Source of the DNA: a virus
Direction: 5' to 3' (one strand)
Length of the DNA: 35,324 nt
IMG/VR virus record: IMGVR_UViG_3300025577_000032
Coordinates: 1 to 35,324 of that record
In this document: piece by piece, positions 16,713-22,871 of the stretch
How the letters are laid out: each line of letters starts with the position of its first letter
Numbering within the stretch: position 1 is the first letter of the stretch
Program-made: the position numbers and the translations under genes
Notes under the pieces: model-generated
What the model was told of the DNA's origin: nothing
Databases searched by the model: none
What the model saw: the letters and a program-made list of their open reading frames with translations, nothing else

Positions 16713-16730
16713 TCCACTTCCAACCCAAAA
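16713..16730 (+). repeat. Direct repeat TCCACTTCCAACCCAAAA, copy 1
   Basis: Identical 18-bp unit to 16775-16792, offset by 62 bases. The core CTTCCAACCCAAA occurs a third time at 16923-16935, and the shorter CCAACC core recurs in both orientations through the region. Confidence 0.85.
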
Positions 16731-16774
16731 TAATAACCTGTTATATATCAACGACCTACGAGCAACGCTCAATG

Positions 16775-16792
16775 TCCACTTCCAACCCAAAA
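16775..16792 (+). repeat. Direct repeat TCCACTTCCAACCCAAAA, copy 2
   Basis: Exact second copy of the 18-bp unit at 16713-16730, iteron-like. It is followed by an A/C-rich stretch. Confidence 0.85.
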
Positions 16793-16881
16793 CACGAAAA
16801 TGGCAGCCATTTTACGTCGTGAAACACTTTCGTGGAACATTATTAACATTAGCAAACGCTAACATGGTTACTTTTTAACCA

Positions 16882-16922
16882 GTTGGGTTGGTAATATGAC
16901 GTTTTCTCAATACCAACCCAAC
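16882..16922. repeat. Inverted repeat with 12-bp perfect arms
   Basis: GTTGGGTTGGTA (16882-16893) and TACCAACCCAAC (16911-16922) with a 17-base loop. The right arm is joined to the third CTTCCAACCCAAA copy. There is no T run, so it is unlikely to be a terminator. Confidence 0.8.
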
Positions 16923-17011
16923 CTTCCAACCCAAATGTCGTATTTACGACAATGACCAGCGAGCAGCGCGCAATGAGCGTGGTTCATGGCACTTCACACT
17001 TCACAAAAGTC

Positions 17012-17040
17012 TTGCTTAATTATATAAGCACGGCTAATAT
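17012..17040 (+). promoter_or_regulatory. Promoter with built-in operator for the accessory early genes
   Basis: TTGCTT (17012-17017), 17-base spacer, TAATAT (17035-17040). The operator ATAAGCACGGCTAAT occupies 17024-17038, covering the spacer and half of the -10. A bound repressor would block polymerase directly. A further half-site ATAAGCAAGG (17057-17066) provides the AAGGA ribosome site of the next gene. Confidence 0.8.
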
Positions 17041-17073
17041 TAACCATCTACATTTTATAAGCAAGGAAAGAGC

Positions 17074-17322
17074 ATGGAACTAAGAAGCAATTGGGCCTAC
17101 CCAGCACTACGTGAATGGGCCAAGAGGCAGAAAGTACCTAACGACCGTATTGATCGCATGATTATTAGGGCTCGGAAAGAGAAATTGCCGATGTGGGCAG
17201 TGGAACAACGTGAGAACGGCTCGTGGGCCACCTTAACGTACGATACGCCCTACTACATTGAGAGATTCTTCCAAATTAATCAACCTACGATGCTATCCCT
17301 GGCTCGTAAAAAAGAGGTTTAA
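17074..17322 (+). CDS. Early protein of unknown function, 82 residues
   Basis: ATG 17074 with AAGGAAAGAGC before it. Basic protein (many Arg and Lys) with two predicted helices at its start (PALREWAKRQ, RIDRMIIRARKE) and aromatic residues later (MWAVEQRENGSWATL). The helical basic start might bind nucleic acid. It is first in the operon driven by the operator-containing promoter at 17012, so it should be made early and be silent in a lysogen. No family was recognised. Confidence 0.65.
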   Translation: MELRSNWAYPALREWAKRQKVPNDRIDRMIIRARKEKLPMWAVEQRENGSWATLTYDTPYYIERFFQINQPTMLSLARKKEV

Positions 17323-17326
17323 GCTA

Positions 17327-17581
17327 ATGAGCACATCAATAGAAGGCACACACACTATCTGCGTAGGCAATTGGCTAGTGGACGTTGCAATAAGTCACTA
17401 TGTGCCTGATTCACCCCCAGATATGAGCCCAGATTCAGTTGATCCAGGCGATGCAGGGTACATTGACTTCACCGTACTCAGTGCGGCGGCTGTGTCTCGC
17501 ATATCAGGCGGCGATATGGACTATTTAAATGACGATGACGTTGAAGACGCCATTCTAGAGCAGGTGATCGCATGTCATTAA
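17327..17581 (+). CDS. Early acidic protein of unknown function, 84 residues
   Basis: Start chosen at ATG 17327 (GAGG nine bases upstream, four bases after the previous stop) rather than an earlier in-frame start inside the neighbour. Very acidic (many Asp), beta-like in the first half (HTICVGNWLVDVAISHY), with an acidic C-terminus (GGDMDYLNDDDVEDAILEQV). Acidic early phage proteins often mimic DNA or inhibit host enzymes, but there is no direct evidence here. It overlaps the next gene by 10 bases. Confidence 0.65.
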   Translation: MSTSIEGTHTICVGNWLVDVAISHYVPDSPPDMSPDSVDPGDAGYIDFTVLSAAAVSRISGGDMDYLNDDDVEDAILEQVIACH

Positions 17582-17817
17582 CTGAAGACAATGTACTCCC
17601 AACAGAACCCTATAGGCAGGGCCATTTCCTGTCGATCGAGTGCCATTGGCTTGATGAAGATGGCGTTTATGACGAAGAAGCCGCAGTTGCTAGAGTCAAC
17701 AAGTCCAATAGCCTGTTGTACAAGGAGCCTGGGTACAAAGCCAACGCAGCACGCGCCAAAATCACGGCGATCCTCGAGCAGCGCGCGTTGGACAAAGAGC
17801 TAGCTGAGTATTTATAA
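17572..17817 (+). CDS. Early protein of unknown function, 81 residues
   Basis: ATG 17572, overlapping the previous gene by ten bases, with GAGCAGG upstream. Acidic in the first half (CHWLDEDGVYDEEAAVARV), helical and Ala/Lys-rich in the second (ANAARAKITAILEQRALDKELAEYL). The stop codon lies within the operator at 17814. No family was recognised. Confidence 0.6.
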   Translation: MSLTEDNVLPTEPYRQGHFLSIECHWLDEDGVYDEEAAVARVNKSNSLLYKEPGYKANAARAKITAILEQRALDKELAEYL

Positions 17818-17830
17818 GCAGGACTAATAA
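17814..17830 (+). promoter_or_regulatory. Operator with -10, upstream of the 63-residue gene
   Basis: ATAAGCAGGACTAAT (17814-17828) with TAATAA at 17825-17830 in the standard register. The expected -35 position (17802-17807, AGCTGA) is poor. AAGGAG follows as the ribosome site of the gene at 17842. The stop of the previous gene overlaps the site. Confidence 0.6.
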
Positions 17831-17841
17831 AAGGAGTCACC

Positions 17842-18033
17842 ATGAACGGATATGTATGCTTTTGGGAACAAAAGCGCGAAGAAATCCACGCCTACACCTC
17901 ATCTGAAGCCCAAAAGCTTGCCGCAATAGCTTTCCAAAAGCACACGCGTAAGAAAGTGAAGCAGCATCAGGTGCTCGTCATTATTGCGAAGCGAGATGGG
18001 CAGGACGTTGAGCACAGCCCAGCTAGTATTTAA
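17842..18033 (+). CDS. Conserved small phage protein, 63 residues
   Basis: ATG 17842 after AAAAGGAGTCACC. It starts MNGYVCFWEQKREEIHAYTS and ends with a strand and turn (VLVIIAKRDGQDVEH). The pattern 'MNGY-CFW--KR-E--A-TS-EAQ--A' followed by 'VL-I-A-RDGQ-V-H' is one I recognise from small hypothetical proteins in many tailed phages. The fold is probably a small beta-alpha-beta unit. No function is known. Confidence 0.65.
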   Translation: MNGYVCFWEQKREEIHAYTSSEAQKLAAIAFQKHTRKKVKQHQVLVIIAKRDGQDVEHSPASI

Positions 18034-18054
18034 CCATTAGAGAAACAACACACC

Positions 18055-18240
18055 ATGCCTCCCATGACTAAGATTCAACAAATCGCAGCAAAATCCAAGC
18101 TCAAACTTAAATACACCACCGAACGGGACAACTACCTTGAGGCTGCAACACAAGGTAGTGCTCTTTTTGTTGAATTCAACACAACCAAAGCGGCGGCGTA
18201 CCAGGCAAAGTTAGATGCACTTAACGAGGTAAAACCATGA
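18055..18240 (+). CDS. Early protein of unknown function, 61 residues
   Basis: ATG 18055 after AGAGAAACAACACACC; a second in-frame ATG at 18064 is possible. Basic at the start (KIQQIAAKSKLKLKYTTERD), helical at the end (TTKAAAYQAKLDALNEV). Its stop overlaps the next start (ATGA), so the pair is translationally coupled. No family was recognised. Confidence 0.55.
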   Translation: MPPMTKIQQIAAKSKLKLKYTTERDNYLEAATQGSALFVEFNTTKAAAYQAKLDALNEVKP

Positions 18241-18521
18241 GCTTAACCTTCGTACCTAAAATACCAGCACACCTTAGGCAAATAGCCCCTATGGAAAAGG
18301 TCAAACAGCCTCGCCTCCCTGTGCTTGAACGTAAGCCGTGGTCAGATGACGACGTAGAGACGCTTATACGGCTCAGAGCAATAGGCATCAGTTATAAAGA
18401 CTGTGGCGCCATACTCACTCGTTCACCCTCCACCTGCGTCACTGCCATTGCTTATGGTGATCTTTATGCAAGGGTCAGCGAAGCGCGTAAGAAACTCATC
18501 GATGCAGCACTTTACTTTTAA
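18237..18521 (+). CDS. Small DNA-binding protein with Myb/GcrA-like helix-turn-helix
   Basis: 94 residues, coupled to the preceding gene by an ATGA overlap. A basic, Pro-rich N-terminus (about 30 residues) leads into WSDDDVETLIRLRAIGISYK, then CGAILTRSPSTCVTAI. The Trp start, acidic first helix, 'G-SY-DCGAIL-RS---C' turn and recognition helix are the pattern of GcrA-like and SANT/Myb-like helix-turn-helix domains. It probably binds DNA and regulates phage or host genes. It is a second candidate, besides the CI-like protein, for binding the dispersed palindromes, though such domains usually bind short non-palindromic sites. Confidence 0.65.
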   Translation: MSLTFVPKIPAHLRQIAPMEKVKQPRLPVLERKPWSDDDVETLIRLRAIGISYKDCGAILTRSPSTCVTAIAYGDLYARVSEARKKLIDAALYF

Positions 18522-18533
18522 GGAGAACGCCTA

Positions 18534-18761
18534 ATGGCACATATCACCTACGCTATGGAAGCAAAAATCCGTCATCACAACGCACAAACCGAGATGGTAT
18601 GCAGTATTTGTGACTCACAAGACGTCTATGCCACGTCCGATCTACATTGGGATGGGCACCAATGGGCGTTGCCCTCAGATCCTCTACTCTGGCTCCATTG
18701 TGAGCATTGTGGCGTGACTAACACTCACGAAACCCCTAAACATAAGGAAATAAAACTATGA
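18534..18761 (+). CDS. Zinc-ribbon-like small protein, 75 residues
   Basis: ATG 18534 after AAGGAGAACGCCTA. Two Cys pairs, CSIC near residue 22 and CEHC near residue 57, are spaced as in a zinc ribbon. Between them is a Trp/His-rich part (TSDLHWDGHQWALPSDPLLWLH). It may bind nucleic acid or act as an adaptor. The stop overlaps the next start. No specific family was recognised. Confidence 0.6.
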   Translation: MAHITYAMEAKIRHHNAQTEMVCSICDSQDVYATSDLHWDGHQWALPSDPLLWLHCEHCGVTNTHETPKHKEIKL

Positions 18762-18988
18762 AAACAATACAAACAGACCAATGGCAGTTGCTAGACGACC
18801 AAAACAACCCTGTTGAAGTGGGACAAGTGGTCGCCTACCCCAAAAGCCCCTTCAAATTATCCGGTGGCACACCCCCACACAAGCCATCGAGCACCGGACG
18901 AGTCTTCGGCGCATGGGTGAACGAGCCCGATGACAGTCGCTCGTATTTCCCAACAGTGTTCAACCTAAAGTGGGTGTCGTCAACTTAA
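18758..18988 (+). CDS. Conserved phage protein, 76 residues, unknown function
   Basis: ATG 18758 overlaps the previous stop by four bases, with AAGGAA upstream. The sequence has LLDDQNNPVEVGQVVA, then GGTPPHKPSSTGRVFGAW and ending FPTVFNLKWV. The 'G--V-VGD-V', 'PPHKPSSTGRV' and final 'P-VF-LKWV' blocks are seen in small hypothetical proteins across tailed phages and look like a small beta-barrel. Function unknown. Confidence 0.65.
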   Translation: MKTIQTDQWQLLDDQNNPVEVGQVVAYPKSPFKLSGGTPPHKPSSTGRVFGAWVNEPDDSRSYFPTVFNLKWVSST

Positions 18989-19019
18989 CCAAAGCAGTTT
19001 TTACTACTAACTAAATCTG

Positions 19020-19048
19020 TTGACTTCATAAAATAGTGCGGCTATGAT
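19020..19048 (+). promoter_or_regulatory. Sigma-70 type promoter of the endolysin gene
   Basis: TTGACT (19020-19025), 17-base spacer, TATGAT (19043-19048). The spacer holds AATAGTGCGGCTATG at the place where other promoters carry the operator. It keeps only part of the consensus, so this promoter may be less tightly repressed. Confidence 0.7.
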
Positions 19049-19079
19049 CAATGTCGCATTCACCTATGAGTCAAGCACG

Positions 19080-19499
19080 ATGACACCAATGGAAATGATA
19101 GAGATGATTGCAGAAGCGCTCTTTTGTCTAGCACAAAATGTCTACTTTGAAGCAAGGTCACAGCCTCTTATTGAGCAAGTGGCCGTCGCGCAAGTCGTCA
19201 TGAACAGAGTAAGCAGTTCCGCGTATCCAGACACCGTGTGTGGTGTCGTTTACCACAATAAATACCCCGGTAAATTGCACAGATGTCAGTTTTCCTGGTG
19301 GTGTGACGGGCTGTCCGATTCCCCTCGCGACGCAAAGGCCTGGTTAGAAGCCAATCAAGTGGCTTCCTTAGTCCTAAGCCCTGATTTTCCTGATTTAGTA
19401 GGCAATGCAACGCATTACCACGCTAATTATGTCAATCCAAGTTGGTCTAGCTCGCTTGAATCCGTCGCCACCATCGGCCTCCACACATTTTATAGGTAA
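19080..19499 (+). CDS. Endolysin, SleB-type cell wall hydrolase
   Basis: 139 residues from ATG 19080. An in-frame ATG at 19044 lies inside the -10 of the promoter at 19020, so it cannot be used from that transcript. The sequence has CLAQNVYFEARSQPLIEQVA then VAQVVMNRVSSSAYPDTVC, followed by GKLHRCQFSWWCDG and GNATHYHANYVNPSW. The 'NVYFEAR', 'AVA-VV-NRV-----P-TVC-VV', 'CQFSW-CDG' and 'ATHYHA--V-P-W' motifs define the SleB hydrolase family (Hydrolase_2). Glu in the first motif is the probable catalytic acid. It cleaves peptidoglycan glycan strands. No N-terminal signal is evident. It sits alone with its own promoter among early genes, away from the late operon. Confidence 0.88.
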   Translation: MTPMEMIEMIAEALFCLAQNVYFEARSQPLIEQVAVAQVVMNRVSSSAYPDTVCGVVYHNKYPGKLHRCQFSWWCDGLSDSPRDAKAWLEANQVASLVLSPDFPDLVGNATHYHANYVNPSWSSSLESVATIGLHTFYR

Positions 19500-19504
19500 A
19501 AACC

Positions 19505-19723
19505 ATGCGGTTTGTCAAAGCACATGAATATTTTGCAATTGTGGATGCACTGGAGGGTAATTACTACCCGCAATCAGTGCTCACTGACGACAACCTTGCC
19601 GAATTACAGATTGTCGCGTACGCCTTTAGGCTAAGAGAGCCTGAAGATGAACGTAATATAGGAGTAGCGCTCGAAATAGTCGACGCTCTTCGCCAAAAGT
19701 CAGAGGACAATTCCGTCTTCTAA
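19505..19723 (+). CDS. Unknown protein, 72 residues
   Basis: ATG 19505, five bases after the endolysin stop, so it probably shares its transcript. The ribosome site is weak (TAGGTAAAAACC). Acidic, soluble, helical (VKAHEYFAIVDALEGNYYP; RNIGVALEIVDALRQKSED). No membrane segment, so it is not a holin. No family was recognised. Confidence 0.6.
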   Translation: MRFVKAHEYFAIVDALEGNYYPQSVLTDDNLAELQIVAYAFRLREPEDERNIGVALEIVDALRQKSEDNSVF

Positions 19724-19748
19724 CAACATTAATAAATGGAGTTCAACA

Positions 19749-19952
19749 ATGTTATTTAACCTAAGTAAAAGTCGGTGCAGACAAATGCACTGGATGTCTG
19801 AGACAACGTGGAAATGGCACATTGTCTTTACATACTACATGTCTTTCTTACAACCTAAGCACGACACTCAAACCCCTTCTTTTGCAACAAGCACCGCTGC
19901 AAATCGCCGTTCGGCGTGCAGTCAAATACACATGCCCCACGACAAAATATAA
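19749..19952 (+). CDS. Doubtful small protein, 67 residues
   Basis: Open frame from ATG 19749 with TGGAG before it. The product is rich in Trp, His, Met and Cys (RQMHWMSETTWKWHIVFTYY), unlike its neighbours, and no family is evident. The good ribosome site supports it; composition argues against. It may be a degraded gene or non-coding leader for 19991. Confidence 0.3.
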   Translation: MLFNLSKSRCRQMHWMSETTWKWHIVFTYYMSFLQPKHDTQTPSFATSTAANRRSACSQIHMPHDKI

Positions 19953-19990
19953 CTTTGTCTGTCGGCGCAGCATATCTATGGAGAACTATT

Positions 19991-20116
19991 ATGCGCACCA
20001 AGACTACCCAACAATTAAAAACCCTATTATCCCATTACCACACGCTTGAGGACGACGATCGTATGTACGAGAAATCGTTATGTACTAACCTTAAGAAATT
20101 TCATACCCATTGGTAG
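19991..20116 (+). CDS. Very small basic protein, 41 residues
   Basis: ATG 19991 after GGAGAACTATT, a good ribosome site. The product starts MRTKTTQQLKTLLSHYHTLE and ends KKFHTHW. It is helical and basic. The next gene begins nine bases later with its own strong site. No family was recognised. Confidence 0.55.
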   Translation: MRTKTTQQLKTLLSHYHTLEDDDRMYEKSLCTNLKKFHTHW

Positions 20117-20125
20117 GAGAACACC

Positions 20126-20431
20126 ATGAATCTTTTTGATATTAACCTCATTAACATGTCCGAGCACATTACTACCCCGCGTGGAAACACCATAGAGCTT
20201 GTGATCGGTAAACATGTCATCACCTATGAAAAACTACTGGACGGATTTGAAGTGGTCTTTGACGTTCAGTTTGACGGCGTCTATATGGAACGAGAAGTTC
20301 CTGTTAGTGAAACCGTAAAAACGTTCTGGAAAGCAGCGTTACACGACGCCTACTGGGAAAAACCTGGCGTCGAGCTAGTGTCTCACCAAGCCGGCTTAGA
20401 TTTCTTTGCTTCCCATACAAAATATGTCTAG
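20126..20431 (+). CDS. Unknown protein, 101 residues
   Basis: ATG 20126 after GGTAGGAGAACACC; an in-frame ATG at 20156 is an alternative. The middle is beta-like (NTIELVIGKHVITYEKLLDG; FEVVFDVQFDGVYMEREVPV) and the end helical (VKTFWKAALHDAYWEKPG). It is soluble and acidic. No family was recognised. It is the last gene before the operator-promoter at 20437. Confidence 0.65.
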   Translation: MNLFDINLINMSEHITTPRGNTIELVIGKHVITYEKLLDGFEVVFDVQFDGVYMEREVPVSETVKTFWKAALHDAYWEKPGVELVSHQAGLDFFASHTKYV

Positions 20432-20436
20432 ACCCA

Positions 20437-20465
20437 TTGTCTAATCCATAAGCACAGCTTATACT
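20437..20465 (+). promoter_or_regulatory. Promoter with built-in operator for the DNA polymerase genes
   Basis: TTGTCT (20437-20442), 17-base spacer, TATACT (20460-20465). The operator ATAAGCACAGCTTAT lies at 20448-20462. This is one of the clearest examples of the operator filling the spacer of a sigma-70 promoter. Confidence 0.85.
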
Positions 20466-20480
20466 AAGCTCTGACAAAGT

Positions 20481-20495
20481 ATAAGCAGAGCCACT
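20481..20495 (+). promoter_or_regulatory. Degenerate second operator copy
   Basis: ATAAGCAGAGCCACT keeps the left half of the palindrome but not the right. It lies 33 bases after the first site, touching the ATG at 20496. CTGACA lies 17 bases before CTATGA here, but the register differs from the other sites. It may be a low-affinity site or only a ribosome-binding context. Confidence 0.4.
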
Positions 20496-20702
20496 ATGAA
20501 ACCTGGGTATGAACTATATTATTGCATCCATACCAATGGATTTATTATCCCTGAAATACCTGGGCAGCCCAATGTAATGGCACTGCCCGGCGGGAAACGT
20601 ATCAACAAACAGACTCTGTTAGATCGATTACGATTGGCTAAGCAGCCTTTCACCATCGAGCAGCGGCCATTGGCCGGTGCACCAGAGCCAGATTCGGAGT
20701 AA
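20496..20702 (+). CDS. Unknown protein, 68 residues
   Basis: ATG 20496, first gene after the operator promoter, with GCAGAG as a weak ribosome site. The sequence has ELYYCIHTNGFIIPEIPGQP followed by ALPGGKRINKQTLLDRLRLA. It is a small mixed alpha/beta, basic protein. No family was recognised. Confidence 0.55.
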   Translation: MKPGYELYYCIHTNGFIIPEIPGQPNVMALPGGKRINKQTLLDRLRLAKQPFTIEQRPLAGAPEPDSE

Positions 20703-20729
20703 AACCTCCCTCTCATGGAAGAAAACAGC

Positions 20730-22577
20730 ATGAAACTAGTTACACTAGACTTTGAGACCTATTACGACAAGGATTACTCCCTTCGTAAGATGAATACCAT
20801 CGAATACGTCACCGACGAGCGCTTTAAAGCGCACGGCGTGTCTATTCAAGTCGACGATGGCCTACCTTTGTACTACACAGGTTCCGAAATGGGCCCTGCA
20901 CTACGAGCGGCGCTCGATGAGCCTTGCACGTTGGTCTGCCAGAACACTAAGTTCGACGCATTTATCCTGCATCATCACTATGGCTTATACCCAACGCGGT
21001 ATGCAGACACACGATCAATGGCCAAAGCGCTCTTCCCTTTTGAGTCGGCCTCCCTTAAAGACTTGTGCATTCGTTTGTTCCCGGACGATGACACTATGCG
21101 CAAAGGCGATGAGCTAGCAGACAGTAAAGGTATCTTAGACTTCGACGATGCGCTTGCGCAGTCGATTAAAGGCTATTGCATACAAGACACCCACCTCACC
21201 TATCATTGCTTTAAGAAGATGATTGGCGACTTCCCACAAAGCGAGCAGGATCTCATACATCTCACCACTAAGATGTTTGTAGAGCCTGCGATAGTATTGG
21301 ATAGGGAGAGAGTCGCTGTTCATGCTGCTGTCTCTGTAGAGCAACGCACAGCGCTCATCGAACATGGATTGACTTTCATCACTAATCAGTTGGAAACAAT
21401 CTATGAAGACCAGAAGGTATTCTCTTCAAATAAACAGTTTGCGCAGCTACTTACACTTCTTGAAATTAAAGTGCCAAGTAAGATTTCTCCTACTACGGGT
21501 AAGCTTACTCATGCGCTTGGCAAAACCGATCTCGGTTTTCAAAGGCTACAAAGTAACTACCCAAATTACGAACCTATATGGACGGCTCGCAAAGCAGTTA
21601 AGTCAACGGGTGAAGTAACGCGTTCGCAGCGTCTGCTGCTTACTGCAGACCGGTGCAATGGGCTTATTCCTGCGCCACTCAATTATTATGGAGCGCACAC
21701 CGGGCGGTTCAGTGGTGGCGAGAAGCTTAACCTACAAAACCTTAAACGAGGCAGTGAGCTACGCAAGTCACTGTGTGCTCCCAAAGGCAGCCTTGTGTAT
21801 GTAGCGGATAGCTCAAACATCGAAGCACGCATGCTGGCATGGCTCGCTGACCAGCGATCGATGCTCAATGTGTTTTATGCAAAAGGCGATGTCTACTGCG
21901 ACTTCGCCAGTAAGATATACCACCGGCCTATCATCAAAGGCATCGACCATGACGAACGCTTCCTTGGGAAGTGTGCAGTGCTCGGCTTAGGTTACGGCAT
22001 GGGCGCAGACAAGTTCAACGACACCCTTAAAATGGGTGCACTTGGTCCGCCTGTCGACCTTGGCTTACAGCAAGTACAAATCATCGTTGACCTGTATCGC
22101 AGTGCCAACTCTCGCATTACTGAGTACTGGAAGCGTTGCCAAAACGCCATCACAGCAATGCAAAACAAAAATGCACATTTTGCTTTTGGACCACTCATCA
22201 TCGAGTACCAAAAAATCAAACTCCCCAACGGCATGTACCTTCGTTACCCAGACCTACGGACTGAGGGACGAGAGACATGGTATGGCTCGGGTAGGCATAA
22301 GACTCGAATCTACGGCGGCAAGCTGTGTGAAAACATCACACAAGCCCTTGCTCGCATTGTCGTCACAGATCAGATGCTTGAAGCTGACGAGTACCTCACC
22401 AGCATTGGTGGTCGTATCGTACTGCAAGTGCACGATGAGCTAGTGGGCATAGCCCCAGAAATAGACCCTGAACAGACTATAAATAGAATGTACGACATTA
22501 TGCGTACATCACCTGCTTGGGCCCCTGCTTTACCCCTAGACGCTGAAGGCGGCTATGCGGACAACTACAGTAAATAA
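20730..22577 (+). CDS. Family A DNA polymerase with 3'-5' exonuclease domain
   Basis: 615 residues from ATG 20730, preferred over ATG 20715 because GGAAGA lies before it and the protein then starts directly at the exonuclease strand. Exo I is LDFETYY (D7, E9), Exo II NTKFDAFIL (D76), and Exo III lies around YCIQDTHLTYHCF (about residue 150). Polymerase motif A is VADSSNIEARMLAW (about 358-371), motif B region is KCAVLGLGYG (about 412) and motif C QVHDELVG (about 565). The catalytic Asp residues of A and C are present. Length equals phage family A enzymes, which lack the 5'-3' exonuclease. It should replicate the phage genome, with the primase-helicase encoded just downstream. Confidence 0.93.
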   Translation: MKLVTLDFETYYDKDYSLRKMNTIEYVTDERFKAHGVSIQVDDGLPLYYTGSEMGPALRAALDEPCTLVCQNTKFDAFILHHHYGLYPTRYADTRSMAKALFPFESASLKDLCIRLFPDDDTMRKGDELADSKGILDFDDALAQSIKGYCIQDTHLTYHCFKKMIGDFPQSEQDLIHLTTKMFVEPAIVLDRERVAVHAAVSVEQRTALIEHGLTFITNQLETIYEDQKVFSSNKQFAQLLTLLEIKVPSKISPTTGKLTHALGKTDLGFQRLQSNYPNYEPIWTARKAVKSTGEVTRSQRLLLTADRCNGLIPAPLNYYGAHTGRFSGGEKLNLQNLKRGSELRKSLCAPKGSLVYVADSSNIEARMLAWLADQRSMLNVFYAKGDVYCDFASKIYHRPIIKGIDHDERFLGKCAVLGLGYGMGADKFNDTLKMGALGPPVDLGLQQVQIIVDLYRSANSRITEYWKRCQNAITAMQNKNAHFAFGPLIIEYQKIKLPNGMYLRYPDLRTEGRETWYGSGRHKTRIYGGKLCENITQALARIVVTDQMLEADEYLTSIGGRIVLQVHDELVGIAPEIDPEQTINRMYDIMRTSPAWAPALPLDAEGGYADNYSK

Positions 22578-22590
22578 AGGATAGTTCCAA

Positions 22591-22779
22591 ATGAATGGCA
22601 ATTTAGTATTAACGCGAAACGAAATGCAGCGGGTATTTATCAACACAGACAACGGTTTAGTTAAAGTGACCGTGTTGCCAGGACAAAAAAATGGACAGGT
22701 ACGCCTTAGTTTCGAGGCGCCCCCTGAAATCATCATCGACCGTGAAGAAGTGTACAAGCGTCGCAATAACATTGACTAG
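22591..22779 (+). CDS. csrA: CsrA-like RNA-binding regulator
   Basis: 62 residues, the usual CsrA length. ATG 22591 after AAGGATAGTTCCAA. The first strand NLVLTRNE holds the Leu-Thr-Arg triad of CsrA (L7, T8, R9). The middle LVKVTVLPGQKNGQVRLSFE matches the 'VTVTVLGVKGNQVRIGV' strands. The end APPEIIIDREEVYKRR matches 'APKEVAVHREEIYQRI' with the RNA-binding Arg conserved (R51). CsrA dimers bind GGA motifs in mRNA leaders and repress or stabilise the messages. It is co-transcribed with the polymerase and followed by a palindrome. It could reset host carbon or motility control, or time phage translation. The extra three N-terminal residues are unusual but small. Confidence 0.85.
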   Translation: MNGNLVLTRNEMQRVFINTDNGLVKVTVLPGQKNGQVRLSFEAPPEIIIDREEVYKRRNNID

Positions 22780-22794
22780 TTATAGTGCTATAAC
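22779..22794. repeat. Perfect palindrome after the csrA-like gene
   Basis: GTTATAGTGCTATAAC, 7-bp arms around TG. It touches the csrA stop codon. Possibly a weak hairpin terminator (AACAAAAAG follows, so no T run) or an operator of a different protein. Confidence 0.5.
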
Positions 22795-22814
22795 AAAAAG
22801 TTATATGTTAAAGC

Positions 22815-22842
22815 TTGACGACATATAAGCATTGCTTATATT
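22815..22842 (+). promoter_or_regulatory. Promoter with built-in operator for the primase-helicase gene
   Basis: TTGACG (22815-22820), 16-base spacer, TATATT (22837-22842). The operator ATAAGCATTGCTTAT, an exact consensus palindrome, lies at 22825-22839. The -35 coincides with an in-frame TTG that would otherwise look like a start codon of the downstream gene. Confidence 0.88.
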
Positions 22843-22871
22843 CTAGTTTGCTATCTGACGGGAAATACAAA

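Larger units (their letters stand above)
16328..17073. other. Repeat-rich non-coding region, candidate replication origin
   Basis: About 745 bases with no convincing gene. It contains three copies of CTTCCAACCCAAA: two within identical 18-bp repeats at 16713-16730 and 16775-16792, and a third at 16923-16935. Also present are a 12-bp inverted repeat GTTGGGTTGGTA/TACCAACCCAAC (16882-16893 and 16911-16922), a TGTCGTA/TACGACA stem near 16936-16951 with an imperfect copy near 16434, and a 13-bp repeat CGAGCAGCGCGCA (16476-16488 and 16960-16972). The A/T-rich stretch around 16730-16760 could melt easily. Iterons plus an A/T-rich stretch upstream of replication genes fit an origin. Regulatory use is also possible. 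Confidence 0.5.

Noticed and set aside
16631-16878. Two 63-codon open frames in the repeat-rich region
   Set aside because: They overlap each other, lack ribosome sites and translate the direct repeats into unlikely sequence. The region looks regulatory.
22815-22871. TTG start extending the primase-helicase gene by 19 residues
   Set aside because: The TTG is the -35 of a clear promoter and the extension translates the operator and -10. ATG 22872 is a better start.
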